Positions 41,357 through 49,850 are shown, counted from the first letter of the stretch. The stretch is 64,000 nt of DNA from Collinsella sp. (GCA_014871665.1 WGSL01000001.1:1-64000); one strand, 5' to 3'. The notes: a model not told the origin generated them from the letters alone. Numbers and translations: made by a program.

Positions 41357-42013
41357 GTGAACGAGACCGTACGCCGCTTTTTGCCGATGGTCGATTTCCT
41401 GGAGCAGGTACTCGGTAAGAACAGCGAAATCGTCCTGCACGATTTCTCGGATCCCGACCACGCCATCGTCGATATTCGCAACGGCATCGTGAGCGGCCGT
41501 AAGGTCGGCGGTCCCGCCACCGATCTGGCACTCAAGATCATGCACGATGGTAAATATCGCGATCTGCCGTTCATTACGGGCTACGAAGGCCGCGGTGCCG
41601 GTGGCAAGACGCTGGAGTCGGCGACGTACTTCATTCGCGAGGACGGCGAGATCGTCGGCATGCTCTGCGTCAACACCGATCTTTCGGCCTTGCGCAACAT
41701 CAGTGCCATGGCCCAGCAGCTTATGGCCTGCTTTGACGCCGCTCCCGCACGCACCGAGCCCTCCCCCATCGAGGTCGAAAGCCTTTCGGAGTCCACGCAG
41801 GAGCTCATCGACCGCAGTATTTCCGAGCTGCTGAGCGCTCGCGGGCTGGATGTGACGTCGCTTGGTCAAAGCGACCGCGTGGACGTCATTCGCCACCTCA
41901 ACGGCAACGGAGTGTTCATGCTCAAGGGCGCCGTAGCCTGCGCCGCCACCGCGCTGGGCATCTCGGAGCCCAGCGTCTACCGCTACCTGCAAAAAGTCCG
42001 CAAGGAAGGCTAA
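41357..42013 (+). CDS. PAS domain plus HTH transcriptional regulator (YheO/DauR-like), second copy
   Basis: A 218-residue regulator of the same architecture as 17277-17930: a YheO-PAS domain (KNSEIVLHDFSDPDHAIVDI, NGIVSGRKVGGPATDL, GEIVGMLCVNTDLSALR) and HTH_22 C-terminus ending LGISEPSVYRYLQKVRKEG. I chose the GTG at 41357, six bases after AAAGGAG; the ATG at 41306 lacks a site. It is divergent from the permease over about 350 bases and likely controls the right purine operon. Confidence 0.85.
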   Translation: MNETVRRFLPMVDFLEQVLGKNSEIVLHDFSDPDHAIVDIRNGIVSGRKVGGPATDLALKIMHDGKYRDLPFITGYEGRGAGGKTLESATYFIREDGEIVGMLCVNTDLSALRNISAMAQQLMACFDAAPARTEPSPIEVESLSESTQELIDRSISELLSARGLDVTSLGQSDRVDVIRHLNGNGVFMLKGAVACAATALGISEPSVYRYLQKVRKEG

Positions 42014-42038
42014 CCCGCTGACTCCTTGGGGACGGAGG

Positions 42039-42054
42039 AAAACGGATCATTTTT
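42039..42054 (+). repeat. copy 1 of the AAACGGATCATTTTT repeat
   Basis: The 16-base stretch AAAACGGATCATTTTT directly follows the regulator gene. It recurs at 42772-42788 in the same orientation and inverted at 42716-42732, on either side of ridA. Confidence 0.5.
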
Positions 42055-42070
42055 GTCGCATCGCTTGACA

Positions 42071-42107
42071 AAAGACCCTGCAGTTCACACGCACTGCAGG
42101 GTCTTTT
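42071..42107. terminator. bidirectional terminator between the regulator and ridA
   Basis: AAAGACCCTGCAG (42071-42083) and CTGCAGGGTCTTT (42094-42106) form a perfect 13-base-pair stem with T-tracts on both strands. It lies between the convergent ends of the PAS/HTH gene and ridA and serves both. Confidence 0.9.
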
Positions 42108-42137
42108 TGCATGTTATGTTTAGTTGTTGCCAACGCC

Positions 42138-42515
42138 TTAGAGAGCGGCGACGACCTCGATCTCGACCAGACCGCCGGCCGGAAGGGCGGCAACCTGGAA
42201 AGCGCTGCGCGCGGGGAACGGAGCCTCGAACTTGGAGGCGTAGATCTCGTTCACGGCAGCGAAGTCGGCAATGTCGGCCAGATAGACCGTGGTCTTAACG
42301 ACATCGGCAAAGGTGGCGCCGGCAGCGGTCAGCAGGGCCTCAACGTTAGCAAGGGACTGCTTAGCCTGGGCCTCGACGCCCTCGGGCATCTTGCCGGTTG
42401 CGGGGTCGATGCCCAGCTGGCCGGACAGGAACACCATGTTGCCGGTCTGGATGCCGGGGGAATACGGGCCGATGGCTGCAGGTGCGTTATCGGAAGACAC
42501 GACGGTCTTGCTCAT
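42138..42515 (-). CDS. ridA: RidA-family reactive enamine/imine deaminase
   Basis: A 125-residue protein beginning MSKTVVSSDNAPAAIGPYSP, with FLSGQLGIDPATGKM and the C-terminal RSAFQVAALPAGGLVEIEVV, the Arg-containing signature of RidA. RidA removes reactive 2-aminoacrylate and related imines formed by PLP enzymes. DpaL makes such an intermediate, so its location beside the purine cluster makes sense functionally, though it is separate from that operon. Confidence 0.95.
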   Translation of the reverse strand: MSKTVVSSDNAPAAIGPYSPGIQTGNMVFLSGQLGIDPATGKMPEGVEAQAKQSLANVEALLTAAGATFADVVKTTVYLADIADFAAVNEIYASKFEAPFPARSAFQVAALPAGGLVEIEVVAAL

Positions 42516-42893
42516 GTTTTTCTCCTTACGATCAGATAGAGAGCGTGAGCGCGGCGTTCACACCGGGAGGCACAATTCGGTCTGAACACCGCGCTTGATT
42601 TGGGATAGTACTCAAGGTTTCCGCGCGATGCAAGATTATTATCACGTTGCGAGAATATTTTATCGCCCAACGGTGCCTGTCGGCCGCTGAACGGCACGAC
42701 CGGACAGTGAAGCTCAAAATGATCCGTTTTCCTCCGCCACCTATGGATCACCTAATCCGATGGGAACGAAGGGAAACGGATCATTTTTGCTGCAAGGGCT
42801 GCTGAAGACTTTATCCTGCTTGGAGCACGGGCGTCGCCCGCCGCGACGGCACCACTATACTTTTGAGTATCTGAGCATTTTGAAAGGCAGGAT
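42516..42893. other. 378-bp intergenic region with inverted AAACGGATCATTTTT copies
   Basis: Between ridA and the U32 peptidase. It contains an inverted pair, 42716-42732 and 42772-42788 (arms AAAATGATCCGTTTTCC and GGAAACGGATCATTTTT), spaced about 40 bases apart. A TATACT -10-like element near 42853 and AAAGGCAGGAT before the start codon serve the peptidase. I see no further gene. Confidence 0.6.
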
Positions 42894-45389
42894 ATGACCG
42901 CAACCGCCAGTAGAACCACTAACCGCAGACCCGAGCTCTTGGCACCCGCCGGAGGCCCGGAGCCCTTTGCCGCCGCGCTTGCTGCCGGGGCAGACGCCAT
43001 CTACTGCGGCATGGGCAGCTTCAACGCCCGTCGCAAGGCCACCAACTTTACCGACGAGGCCTTTGAGCAAGCCTGCCGAGCCGCACATCTAGCCGGGTCG
43101 CGCGTCTACGTCACGGTCAACATCGTCATCAAGCAGTCCGAGATGGGCGATGCGCTGCAACTCATCCATCGCTGCTCCACGCTGGGCGCCGATGCCTTCA
43201 TCATCCAGGACTGGGGCCTGTTCTTTGAGGTCAAGCGCACGATGCCCGGCATCGAGACGCACATCTCAACCCAAGCAAACATCCACGACGACCGCGGAAC
43301 CCTTTGGTGCCGCGAGCAGGGCGCCGACCGTGTGACCCTCTCGCGCGAGCTTTCCATCGACGAGATTGCCGCCATTCATGATGCCGCGCCCGATGTGGAC
43401 CTTGAGGTCTTTAGCCATGGTGCCATCTGCTTTTGCTACTCGGGCCTGTGCCTGCTTTCGAGCTTTGCCATGGCGGGACGATCGGCCAACCGTGGCATGT
43501 GCGCCCAGCCCTGCCGCCTGCCCTACGAACTGATCGACGAAAACGGTCGCGCGCTCTCCCCCGCCGGCCGCGAGCGTGCGCTATGCCCGCGTGACACCAA
43601 CACTTCACAGCTTGTTCGCCGTCTGTATGACGCCGGCGCCGCGTCGCTCAAGCTCGAGGGCCGCATGAAGGCGCCCGATTACGTGTACTCCATCGTTGAT
43701 GTGTATCGTCACGAAATTGACGACATGCTATCCGGAGCCACCGTTGCCAAGGACGAGGAAGCCGCCCGCCAGCGCCAGCTCAAGCGCTGCTTCAACCGCG
43801 ACTTTACGCACGCCTATCAGGACGGCACCTCGGGCGACGAAATGATGAGCTATGAGCGTTCCAACAATCGCGGCCAGATCGTGGGCACGGTGCTGGGCAG
43901 CCGTCTGGCCAACCGCGATGTGCGCGGCCTCAAGCCCGACGACCGCCGTCGCCGCGCCGCCATCGCCCGCATTGAGCTGTTTGAGCCCGTGGGCAAGGGC
44001 GACCTGCTGGAGCTTCGCCACGATAACGAGTTTGACCAGTTCCTGACCACTATTGCCGCCGATGATGCCGCCGCCGGCGATGTTATCGAGTGCCGCGTGC
44101 CCCGCAGCATGCCCGAGGGCTGCCGCGTCCGCGTGATTCGCAGTCAGCGTGCCATCGACGCCGCCGGCGCCGCGCTCAAGCGCGATGTGCTGCGCCGCCG
44201 AGCTGTTGATGTGTCCGTCGTGGCGCGCCTGGGCGAGCCGTTTACCGTCACACTCACCTGCTCTGACAACCCCGCGCTCACCGCCACCGCCACGGGCTTC
44301 ACCGTCGAGGCCGCCAAGACCCGCGCCGTCGAGGCGGCAGACCTGGTTGAGCATGTGGGCCGCATGGGCTCCTCGCCCTTTGAGGCAGCGAGCTTTGATG
44401 TGGCGCTCGATGAGGGCTGCGGCATGGGCTTCTCCGCTGTGCACAAGGTGCGCGCTGCCGCCTGCAAAGCATTGGAGGAGGCCATTCTGTCGCCGTACGA
44501 GGGGCGCGCGAAAACGCTCGAGTTGCCGGCAATTGTAACCAGTAATTCCCGCCCCGCGCCCGAGCACTACCGCGATGAGCCGCAGATCTGCGCCACCGTC
44601 ACCTCGCTCGAGGCCGCCGAGGCCGCTCGCGCGGAGGGTGCAACGCGCATCTACATGACCACCGACGTGCTCGAGGCTGTCGGACTCTCCCCTGCCGATG
44701 CATTTGAGCAGGGTATCGTGCCCGTACTCGACGAGGTCTGCCGTGCCGTCGACCACGAGCGCGTCGACCCGTGGGTTGTTGCCGGTGCCACGGTGGCTAT
44801 TGGCAACATCTCCGAGCTTGCCCTGGCCGCCCAGGTTGGCGCCACGGCAGAAGTCCGCTCTTGTCTGCCCGTGCACAACACGGCCTGCATGGAGGCGCTT
44901 GCCGAGCGCGGAGCCGGTGCGTTTTGGCTCTCGCCCGAGATCACGCTCGAAGAGATTGTCTCGCTCGGCGCCGCCGCGCCCGCGGCTCTGGGCATCACCG
45001 TCTTTGGCCGCCCGCGCGTCATGACAAGCGAGCATTGCATTCTGCAGGTCGCCAACGGCTGCATCCACGATTGCGCCAACTGCCGCCTGCGTGCCCGCAA
45101 GCTCTCGCTCAAGAATATCGACGGAAAGGTCATGCCCGTCCGCACCGACATCCACGGCCGCTCTCGCCTGTACGATGCTTATCCCATCGACCTCACGCCG
45201 CAGGTTCCTCAGCTGCTCGATGCCGGCGTGCGTCGTCTCATGGTGGACGGAACGCTGCTCGAGACGGATGAGGTGGGCCGTGCCGTCGCCCGCGTCCGTC
45301 GTGCCGTCGAGGCCGCGCAGGCCGGCCGCAAGCCCGCCGCCCGTCTGCGCGGGGCGACCTCGGGCTGCATGTTTGCGGGAATCAGCTAA
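42894..45389 (+). CDS. U32-family peptidase (long form, DUF3656-containing)
   Basis: An 831-residue protein. The N-terminus PELLAPAGGPEPFAAALAAG and ADAIYCGMGSFNAR is the TIM-barrel start of U32 proteins, with EVFSHGAICFCYSGLCLLSS and GMCAQPCRLPY carrying conserved cysteines. The C-terminal CILQVANGCIHDCANCRLRA adds another Cys cluster. E. coli homologues (RlhA, YegQ-type) act with 4Fe-4S clusters in tRNA or rRNA hydroxylation rather than proteolysis, so an RNA-modification role is likely. An RluA-type gene follows 15 bases later. Confidence 0.88.
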   Translation: MTATASRTTNRRPELLAPAGGPEPFAAALAAGADAIYCGMGSFNARRKATNFTDEAFEQACRAAHLAGSRVYVTVNIVIKQSEMGDALQLIHRCSTLGADAFIIQDWGLFFEVKRTMPGIETHISTQANIHDDRGTLWCREQGADRVTLSRELSIDEIAAIHDAAPDVDLEVFSHGAICFCYSGLCLLSSFAMAGRSANRGMCAQPCRLPYELIDENGRALSPAGRERALCPRDTNTSQLVRRLYDAGAASLKLEGRMKAPDYVYSIVDVYRHEIDDMLSGATVAKDEEAARQRQLKRCFNRDFTHAYQDGTSGDEMMSYERSNNRGQIVGTVLGSRLANRDVRGLKPDDRRRRAAIARIELFEPVGKGDLLELRHDNEFDQFLTTIAADDAAAGDVIECRVPRSMPEGCRVRVIRSQRAIDAAGAALKRDVLRRRAVDVSVVARLGEPFTVTLTCSDNPALTATATGFTVEAAKTRAVEAADLVEHVGRMGSSPFEAASFDVALDEGCGMGFSAVHKVRAAACKALEEAILSPYEGRAKTLELPAIVTSNSRPAPEHYRDEPQICATVTSLEAAEAARAEGATRIYMTTDVLEAVGLSPADAFEQGIVPVLDEVCRAVDHERVDPWVVAGATVAIGNISELALAAQVGATAEVRSCLPVHNTACMEALAERGAGAFWLSPEITLEEIVSLGAAAPAALGITVFGRPRVMTSEHCILQVANGCIHDCANCRLRARKLSLKNIDGKVMPVRTDIHGRSRLYDAYPIDLTPQVPQLLDAGVRRLMVDGTLLETDEVGRAVARVRRAVEAAQAGRKPAARLRGATSGCMFAGIS

Positions 45390-45404
45390 CCGAAAGGCTT
45401 ACAC

Positions 45405-46064
45405 GTGAACGAAGAACCTCAAGTCCTCTACTGCGACGCCTGGCTCATGGCCATCGACAAGCCCGCCGGCATGATCGTCCACGGCGACGGCACCGGCGAG
45501 CGCACGCTCACCGACTACGCCAGCGACCTGCTGCTGGCGATGGGCGACGGCTTTGCCGCGACCGACATGCAGCCGCTCAACCGCCTGGACCGCGACACCA
45601 CCGGCGTGGTGTTGTTCTCGCTCGACAAGCAGACGCAGCCCGCCTTTGACCAGATGGTGATCGACCACGCTTTCGAAAAGCACTATCTGGCGCTCGCCGA
45701 GGGCAAAATCGACTGGAACGAAAAGCTCATCGACAAGCCCATCGCCCGCGACCGTCACGACAGCCGCAAGATGCGCGTCGGCGCCAGCGGCAAGCCGTCT
45801 CAGACGCGCGTCAAGGTGCTCAAGCGTCTTAAGAGTCGCCGTGGCCTGCCCACGCGCTCGTATATCGATGTCGAGTTGCTCACCGGCCGCAAGCACCAAA
45901 TCCGCGTGCATCTGGCGAGCGAGCGTCATCCCCTGGTTGGCGACGACCTGTACGGAACGCCGCGCCCCTGTGGCCTGATGCTCCACGCCCACAGCGTGTC
46001 CTTTACGCATCCCGTAACCGGCGAGCACATCCACATCGAAGCCCCCTGCCCCTGGGAGCCCTAA
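45405..46064 (+). CDS. RluA-family pseudouridine synthase
   Basis: A 219-residue synthase with the catalytic HRLD-equivalent QPLNRLDRDTTGVVLF, the K-L-R motif and the C-terminal TGRKHQIRVHLASERHPLVG. It isomerises uridines in rRNA or tRNA; the target is not identifiable by eye. The GTG start is preceded by GAAAGG. It lacks an S4 domain. It is probably co-transcribed with the U32 peptidase, making an RNA-modification pair. Confidence 0.9.
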   Translation: MNEEPQVLYCDAWLMAIDKPAGMIVHGDGTGERTLTDYASDLLLAMGDGFAATDMQPLNRLDRDTTGVVLFSLDKQTQPAFDQMVIDHAFEKHYLALAEGKIDWNEKLIDKPIARDRHDSRKMRVGASGKPSQTRVKVLKRLKSRRGLPTRSYIDVELLTGRKHQIRVHLASERHPLVGDDLYGTPRPCGLMLHAHSVSFTHPVTGEHIHIEAPCPWEP

Positions 46065-46132
46065 ACCACCACAATGGGGACAGGCACCTTCGTGGTGGTT
46101 TTGCCCCAATGGCTCAGCCGCGGTCCCAAAAC

Positions 46133-46350
46133 GTCTCGATCTGTAACAGTTAGAACCCATTTTCCGGTCTATCTGTTACAGATCGAGACATTCGAATCCC
46201 CCTCAAGGGAAAATCTCAATCTGTAACAATAACTCGTCAAAATCGGTCCCAGATGTTACAGATCGAGACAAAGGGACGGCAAGGTTCGGAAGCATCTCAA
46301 TCTGTAACACCTAGCCCACTTTTAACGGTCTAGTTGTTACAGATTTAGAC
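46133..46350. repeat. three tandem palindromes with arm TCTCGATCTGTAACA
   Basis: Units 46133-46189, 46214-46269 and 46294-46350, about 57 bases each, 80-81 bases apart. Each has arms TCTCRATCTGTAACA and TGTTACAGAT. The centres also share CCA-TTT and CGGTC, so the units are related beyond the arms. They lie between the convergent ends of the RluA-type gene and the DeoR regulator. Confidence 0.85.
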
Positions 46351-46365
46351 AAAACGGCAGACAAC

Positions 46366-46402
46366 AAAAGCGGCATCGCCCATCGAGGGTGTTGCCGCTT
46401 TT
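46366..46402. terminator. terminator between RluA-type and DeoR genes
   Basis: AAAAGCGGCA (46366-46375) and TGCCGCTTTT (46393-46402) form a 10-base-pair stem, with T and A runs on the flanks. It can end transcripts from both sides, in particular the DeoR transcript on the minus strand. Confidence 0.75.
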
Positions 46403-46441
46403 CTATTGAGGAACCTAAATGGTTTTGACCTTGCCCTGTCG

Positions 46442-47188
46442 CTAGACCGTGATGACGTTATCCATCGCCCGATACTTGGCGGGGACCTCACCTGCGGTAA
46501 TGATCGTTGCGTCGCGGAAGTCCGCAAACTTGACGGGCGCCACCATGCCAAATTTGCTGGCGTCCGAGATTACGAAGCGTTTGGCGGTATGGCGCATCGA
46601 GATACGCTTGACCTGCGCTTCCTCGATATCCGGTGTGGTGAGACCTTGCTCGGCGGCGATGCCATTGGAACCCCAAAAACCGCAGTTGAAGTTATAGCGG
46701 TCCAGGGTTGCCAAGGCATCGGGGCCAACGAGTGCTTCGGTCTCGGGCTTGAGCTCGCCGCCCAGCACCACGGTGCGCATGCCGCGCAGAGCGAGGTGCT
46801 GAGCATGGAGCACGGAATCGGTCACATAGGTGACGCCCTCAAGGCGCGGAAGATGCTCGATGAGCCTAAGCGTCGTCGAACCTGAATCGATGTACACAAA
46901 GCTCTCGGGCTCCACAAGCGCCGCCGCACGGGCGCAGATGCGCTCCTTGTCATCATTATGGAGATCGCTGCGCTCATTGAGCGTTAGGTCGCGCGTCACG
47001 TGCGCGCGCTCCAGACTTGTCGCGCCTCCGTGCACCTTGGCGATACGGTGCGCGCGGTCGAGCGTTTGCAAGTCACGGCGAATGGTGGACGGTGTCACGC
47101 CCAGGGCTTCGGCAAGTTCCGGTACGGTGACCGAGCCGGTCTGCTGTACCATCGACACAATCGCGTTGAGCCTATCTTCCGCAAGCAT
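46442..47188 (-). CDS. DeoR/GlpR-family transcriptional regulator
   Basis: A 248-residue regulator with an N-terminal winged helix (LAEDRLNAIVSMVQQTGSVT then ELAEALGVTPSTIRRDLQTL) and a C-terminal sugar-phosphate-binding domain (SFVYIDSGSTTLRLIEHLP, VVLGGELKPETEALVGPDA). DeoR proteins are usually inactivated by a phosphorylated sugar. It begins three bases after the oxidoreductase gene stops, so both are in one operon and it may be autoregulated. Confidence 0.92.
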   Translation of the reverse strand: MLAEDRLNAIVSMVQQTGSVTVPELAEALGVTPSTIRRDLQTLDRAHRIAKVHGGATSLERAHVTRDLTLNERSDLHNDDKERICARAAALVEPESFVYIDSGSTTLRLIEHLPRLEGVTYVTDSVLHAQHLALRGMRTVVLGGELKPETEALVGPDALATLDRYNFNCGFWGSNGIAAEQGLTTPDIEEAQVKRISMRHTAKRFVISDASKFGMVAPVKFADFRDATIITAGEVPAKYRAMDNVITV

Positions 47189-47191
47189 CGC

Positions 47192-48271
47192 TTACTCCTC
47201 CTCGGGGTACACGACTCCCCAATCGGCGCGGAGCTTGGTCATAAGCTCCATAACATCGGAAGCATAGCCCAGAAGCTCGCGCTTCGAATCATCGCCGGCA
47301 ACGGCCTTCTCCAGGTCGGCCATCTCGTAGCACAGAGCGTATGCCTCGGTGCCAGCGTGGACCTCCTCACGGTGACCGTCTGCAGTCCACACGATGGTTG
47401 CATGGTCGGCGCGCGGATAATCGTTGACCTCGATATAGCACTTATCGAAACTGATGACCGAGCGCTTGGGCTGTTTGGAGTGGAGCGTAAGGCTCACGAC
47501 GCCCAGCTGCTGCTCAGCATTACGGCAGACAATGCCACCCGCGACGTCAACGCCAGTCTCGCAGGTATTGCCCAGAGACACGACCTCGGCTGGCTGGCTG
47601 GCCATAAACAGGCGCATGACGGACAGGGCATACACGCCAATGTCGAGCATGGCGCCGCCGGCAAGGCTACGGTTGTAGAAGCGGTTGGTCAGGTCGCCGT
47701 ACTCCTTATAGCTGCCAAAGTTGAGCTGAGCGAGATTCATGCGGCCGAACTCGCCAGCATCCATGCGACGGCGCAGCTCCTGATACAGCGGCATGTGAAG
47801 CACCGTGGTGGCGTCCATAAGGACCACGTTATGCTCGTCGGCGATGGCACGGGCCTCGTCGAGCTCGGCGGAGTTGAGGGTAATGGCCTTTTCGCAGAGC
47901 ACGTGCTTGCCGGCGGCCAGCGCGGCACGCAGATAGGTGATATGCGTGTTGTGCGGCGTGGTGATATAGACGGCATCGATGTCTGGATCGGCGTAGAGGT
48001 CCTCAATCGTCTCGTACACCTTCTCGACGCCATACTGCTCGGCAAAAGCCTGGGCCTTGGACAGCGTACGGTTGGCGACACCCGCGAGCTTGCGGCCGGC
48101 CAGAGCGAGGGACTGGGCCATTTGGTTGGCGATAACGCCGCACCCGATCACGGCCCAGCGGAGCTCGGGGGCCGTAAAGATATCATCGGGGAACGGCTGA
48201 TCCTGGACCGAGGCAAACGCCGCCTTTGCGGCTGCCTCGGCGTCGAGCGGAGCCTGTTTGGAATCTGCCAT
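47192..48271 (-). CDS. Gfo/Idh/MocA-family NAD(P)-dependent oxidoreductase
   Basis: A 359-residue dehydrogenase. The Rossmann loop VIGCGVIANQMAQSLALAG is near the N-terminus, followed by ITTPHNTHITYLRAALAAGK and HVLCEKAITLNSAEL (the EKP-like motif, here EKA) and a C-terminal substrate domain. It likely oxidises a sugar or inositol-type substrate. The ATG at 48271 has AGGAGG five bases upstream; an in-frame extension to 48340 lacks one. Confidence 0.9.
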   Translation of the reverse strand: MADSKQAPLDAEAAAKAAFASVQDQPFPDDIFTAPELRWAVIGCGVIANQMAQSLALAGRKLAGVANRTLSKAQAFAEQYGVEKVYETIEDLYADPDIDAVYITTPHNTHITYLRAALAAGKHVLCEKAITLNSAELDEARAIADEHNVVLMDATTVLHMPLYQELRRRMDAGEFGRMNLAQLNFGSYKEYGDLTNRFYNRSLAGGAMLDIGVYALSVMRLFMASQPAEVVSLGNTCETGVDVAGGIVCRNAEQQLGVVSLTLHSKQPKRSVISFDKCYIEVNDYPRADHATIVWTADGHREEVHAGTEAYALCYEMADLEKAVAGDDSKRELLGYASDVMELMTKLRADWGVVYPEEE

Positions 48272-48630
48272 ATGTGCCTCCTGAATCATCGGAAGTTCTT
48301 CATTTCCAACAGCCCTATATTCGCACAAATGCGCGCGCATTTGCTCGTATTTGCGTGTTTATTTGCTTGTCGGTCATTATTTAGCCATAGTTAGCAGATA
48401 TTTGCGCGGCCATGCGAATCATCGCGCAAGACTCTGCGCGTAAATGCGCATGCGACAATCCTTGTGAAACATATAGGGGCGGAGCACCAAAGCCCTAAAG
48501 ACAGAGCCAGCTGTATTACTTCACCCCTCTGGGGACACCAGACATCGAAGGACTGTCCCTAGGTGCCGCTTTCGTTGAAGCCTATCCCAGATGGCCAGAT
48601 ATACAGATCTAAAGACCGTCCCTATCAACT

Positions 48631-48697
48631 AGTCATTTAAGTCTGTCCCCAATGACTGCCAATCAAGGCCACTCATTTAAGTCTGTCCCCAATGAGT
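48631..48697. repeat. two hairpins with identical loop and covarying stem
   Basis: AGTCATT-loop-AATGACT (48631-48657) and ACTCATT-loop-AATGAGT (48671-48697) share the loop TAAGTCTGTCCCC exactly. The one changed base pair (G-C to C-G) is compensated on both sides, which points to selection for the stem. The second stem extends by one base pair. Confidence 0.75.
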
Positions 48698-48710
48698 GGG
48701 TATAGAATAA

Positions 48711-48738
48711 GGCCCGGTTGCCGTGGGGCATCCGGGCC
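48711..48738 (-). terminator. terminator after rplX
   Basis: On the minus strand GGCCCGG pairs with CCGGGCC over a 14-base loop, followed by TTATTC. It sits about 30 bases past the rplX stop and ends the proximal ribosomal operon, in keeping with its separation from rplE. Confidence 0.7.
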
Positions 48739-48767
48739 TTTGCTAGCAACTTGATGTTGCGGGCAGC

Positions 48768-49073
48768 TTAGAACTTGTGGCCGCACTTCTTGCAGACGCG
48801 CAGCTTGTTCTTGCCGTCCTTCTCGTGACCGACGCGGGTAACCTTACCGCACTCGGGGCAGACGAGATTGACGTTGGAGGCGTCGATGGGAGCCTCCTGC
48901 GAAACGATGCCGCCCTGCTGGTTGGCAGCGTTGGGCTTGACGGCCTTCTTGACGACCGAAACGCCCTCGACAACGACCTTGTTCTCGGCGGGGAGAGCAC
49001 GCAGGACAACGCCCTGCTTGCCGCGATCCTTACCAGAGAGAACCTGGACCTTATCGCCCTTCTTGATATACAT
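48768..49073 (-). CDS. rplX: 50S ribosomal protein L24
   Basis: A 101-residue assembly-initiating protein: [20 protein letters not shown] with the KOW motif, then [20 protein letters not shown]. It has an additional C-terminal Cys4 zinc-finger-like region ([11 protein letters not shown]...[10 protein letters not shown]), a feature of some Gram-positive L24 proteins. It is the last gene of the right block, and rplE, its usual neighbour, is 41 kb away. Confidence 0.96.
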   Translation of the reverse strand: MYIKKGDKVQVLSGKDRGKQGVVLRALPAENKVVVEGVSVVKKAVKPNAANQQGGIVSQEAPIDASNVNLVCPECGKVTRVGHEKDGKNKLRVCKKCGHKF

Positions 49074-49086
49074 ATATCTCCCCTAA

Positions 49087-49455
49087 CTACAGGGTCTCGG
49101 GAGCGAGCGAGACGATCTTCATGTACTTCTTGTCACGAAGCTCGCGAGCGACGGGCCCGAAGATACGGGTGCCGACGGGCGAACCATCGTTGTTGATGAC
49201 AACGCAGGCGTTCTCATCAAAGCGAATGTAGGAGCCATCCTTGCGGCGGATCTCCTTAACGGTGCGAACGACGACGCAACGGACAACGTCCTTCTTCTTG
49301 ACGTTGGCGCCAGGGGTAGCCTCCTGGACAGCACCGATGAACACATCGCCGATGCCTGCATAACGACGCTTGGAACCGCCAAGCACCTTGATGCAGCGAA
49401 TCTTGCGAGCGCCGGAGTTGTCGGCGACGTTCAGCATGGTTTGCATCTGAATCAT
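49087..49455 (-). CDS. rplN: 50S ribosomal protein L14
   Basis: A 122-residue protein, [20 protein letters not shown], with [13 protein letters not shown] and [21 protein letters not shown]14 forms intersubunit bridges. It is followed by rplX after 13 bases. The 118-base gap to rpsQ contains a long hairpin (ccgaaga paired with tcttcgg across 49482-49556). Confidence 0.97.
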   Translation of the reverse strand: MIQMQTMLNVADNSGARKIRCIKVLGGSKRRYAGIGDVFIGAVQEATPGANVKKKDVVRCVVVRTVKEIRRKDGSYIRFDENACVVINNDGSPVGTRIFGPVARELRDKKYMKIVSLAPETL

Positions 49456-49573
49456 GGTAGATGTTCCTCCGAACTAAGAACCGAAGAGAGGTGCGCAGCC
49501 TTTAGACGGCCTGTGGTATGCAAACCAGGCATACGCACATCTTCGGAAACGTACAAGTCGTAAGAGCGACTGC

Positions 49574-49834
49574 TTATTTAGCGCGCTCGACGACCTCGAT
49601 GAGGCGCCAACGCTTCATCTTGGACATAGGACGGGTCTCCATAACGCGGACGGTATCGCCCACGCCAGCCGTGCACTCCTCGTCGTGAGCGTGCAGCTTC
49701 TTGGAGCTGGTCATCATCTTGCCGTACTTGGGGTGACGCTTGCGCTCGGTGATGGTGACGACAATGGTCTTGGCACCGGAGACGGAGGTAACGACACCCG
49801 TACGGACCTTACGCGAGTTACGCGAATCAGTCAT
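49574..49834 (-). CDS. rpsQ: 30S ribosomal protein S17
   Basis: An 86-residue OB-fold protein with RNSRKVRTGVVTSVSGAKTI, then ERKRHPKYGKMMTSSKKLHA and HDEECTAGVGDTVRVMETRP, the S17 signature. It binds the lower part of 16S rRNA and follows rpmC by 16 bases. Confidence 0.97.
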   Translation of the reverse strand: MTDSRNSRKVRTGVVTSVSGAKTIVVTITERKRHPKYGKMMTSSKKLHAHDEECTAGVGDTVRVMETRPMSKMKRWRLIEVVERAK

Positions 49835-49850
49835 GTTCTCTCCTTAGGTC

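Larger units (their letters stand above)
48272..48767. other. 496-bp intergenic region with covarying hairpins and the rplX terminator
   Basis: Between the oxidoreductase start and the end of rplX. AT-rich promoter-like sequence lies near 48340-48420. Degenerate GTCCC motifs (48560-48625) precede two clear hairpins (48631-48657 and 48671-48697) and then the rplX terminator (48711-48738). I see no gene. Confidence 0.6.
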
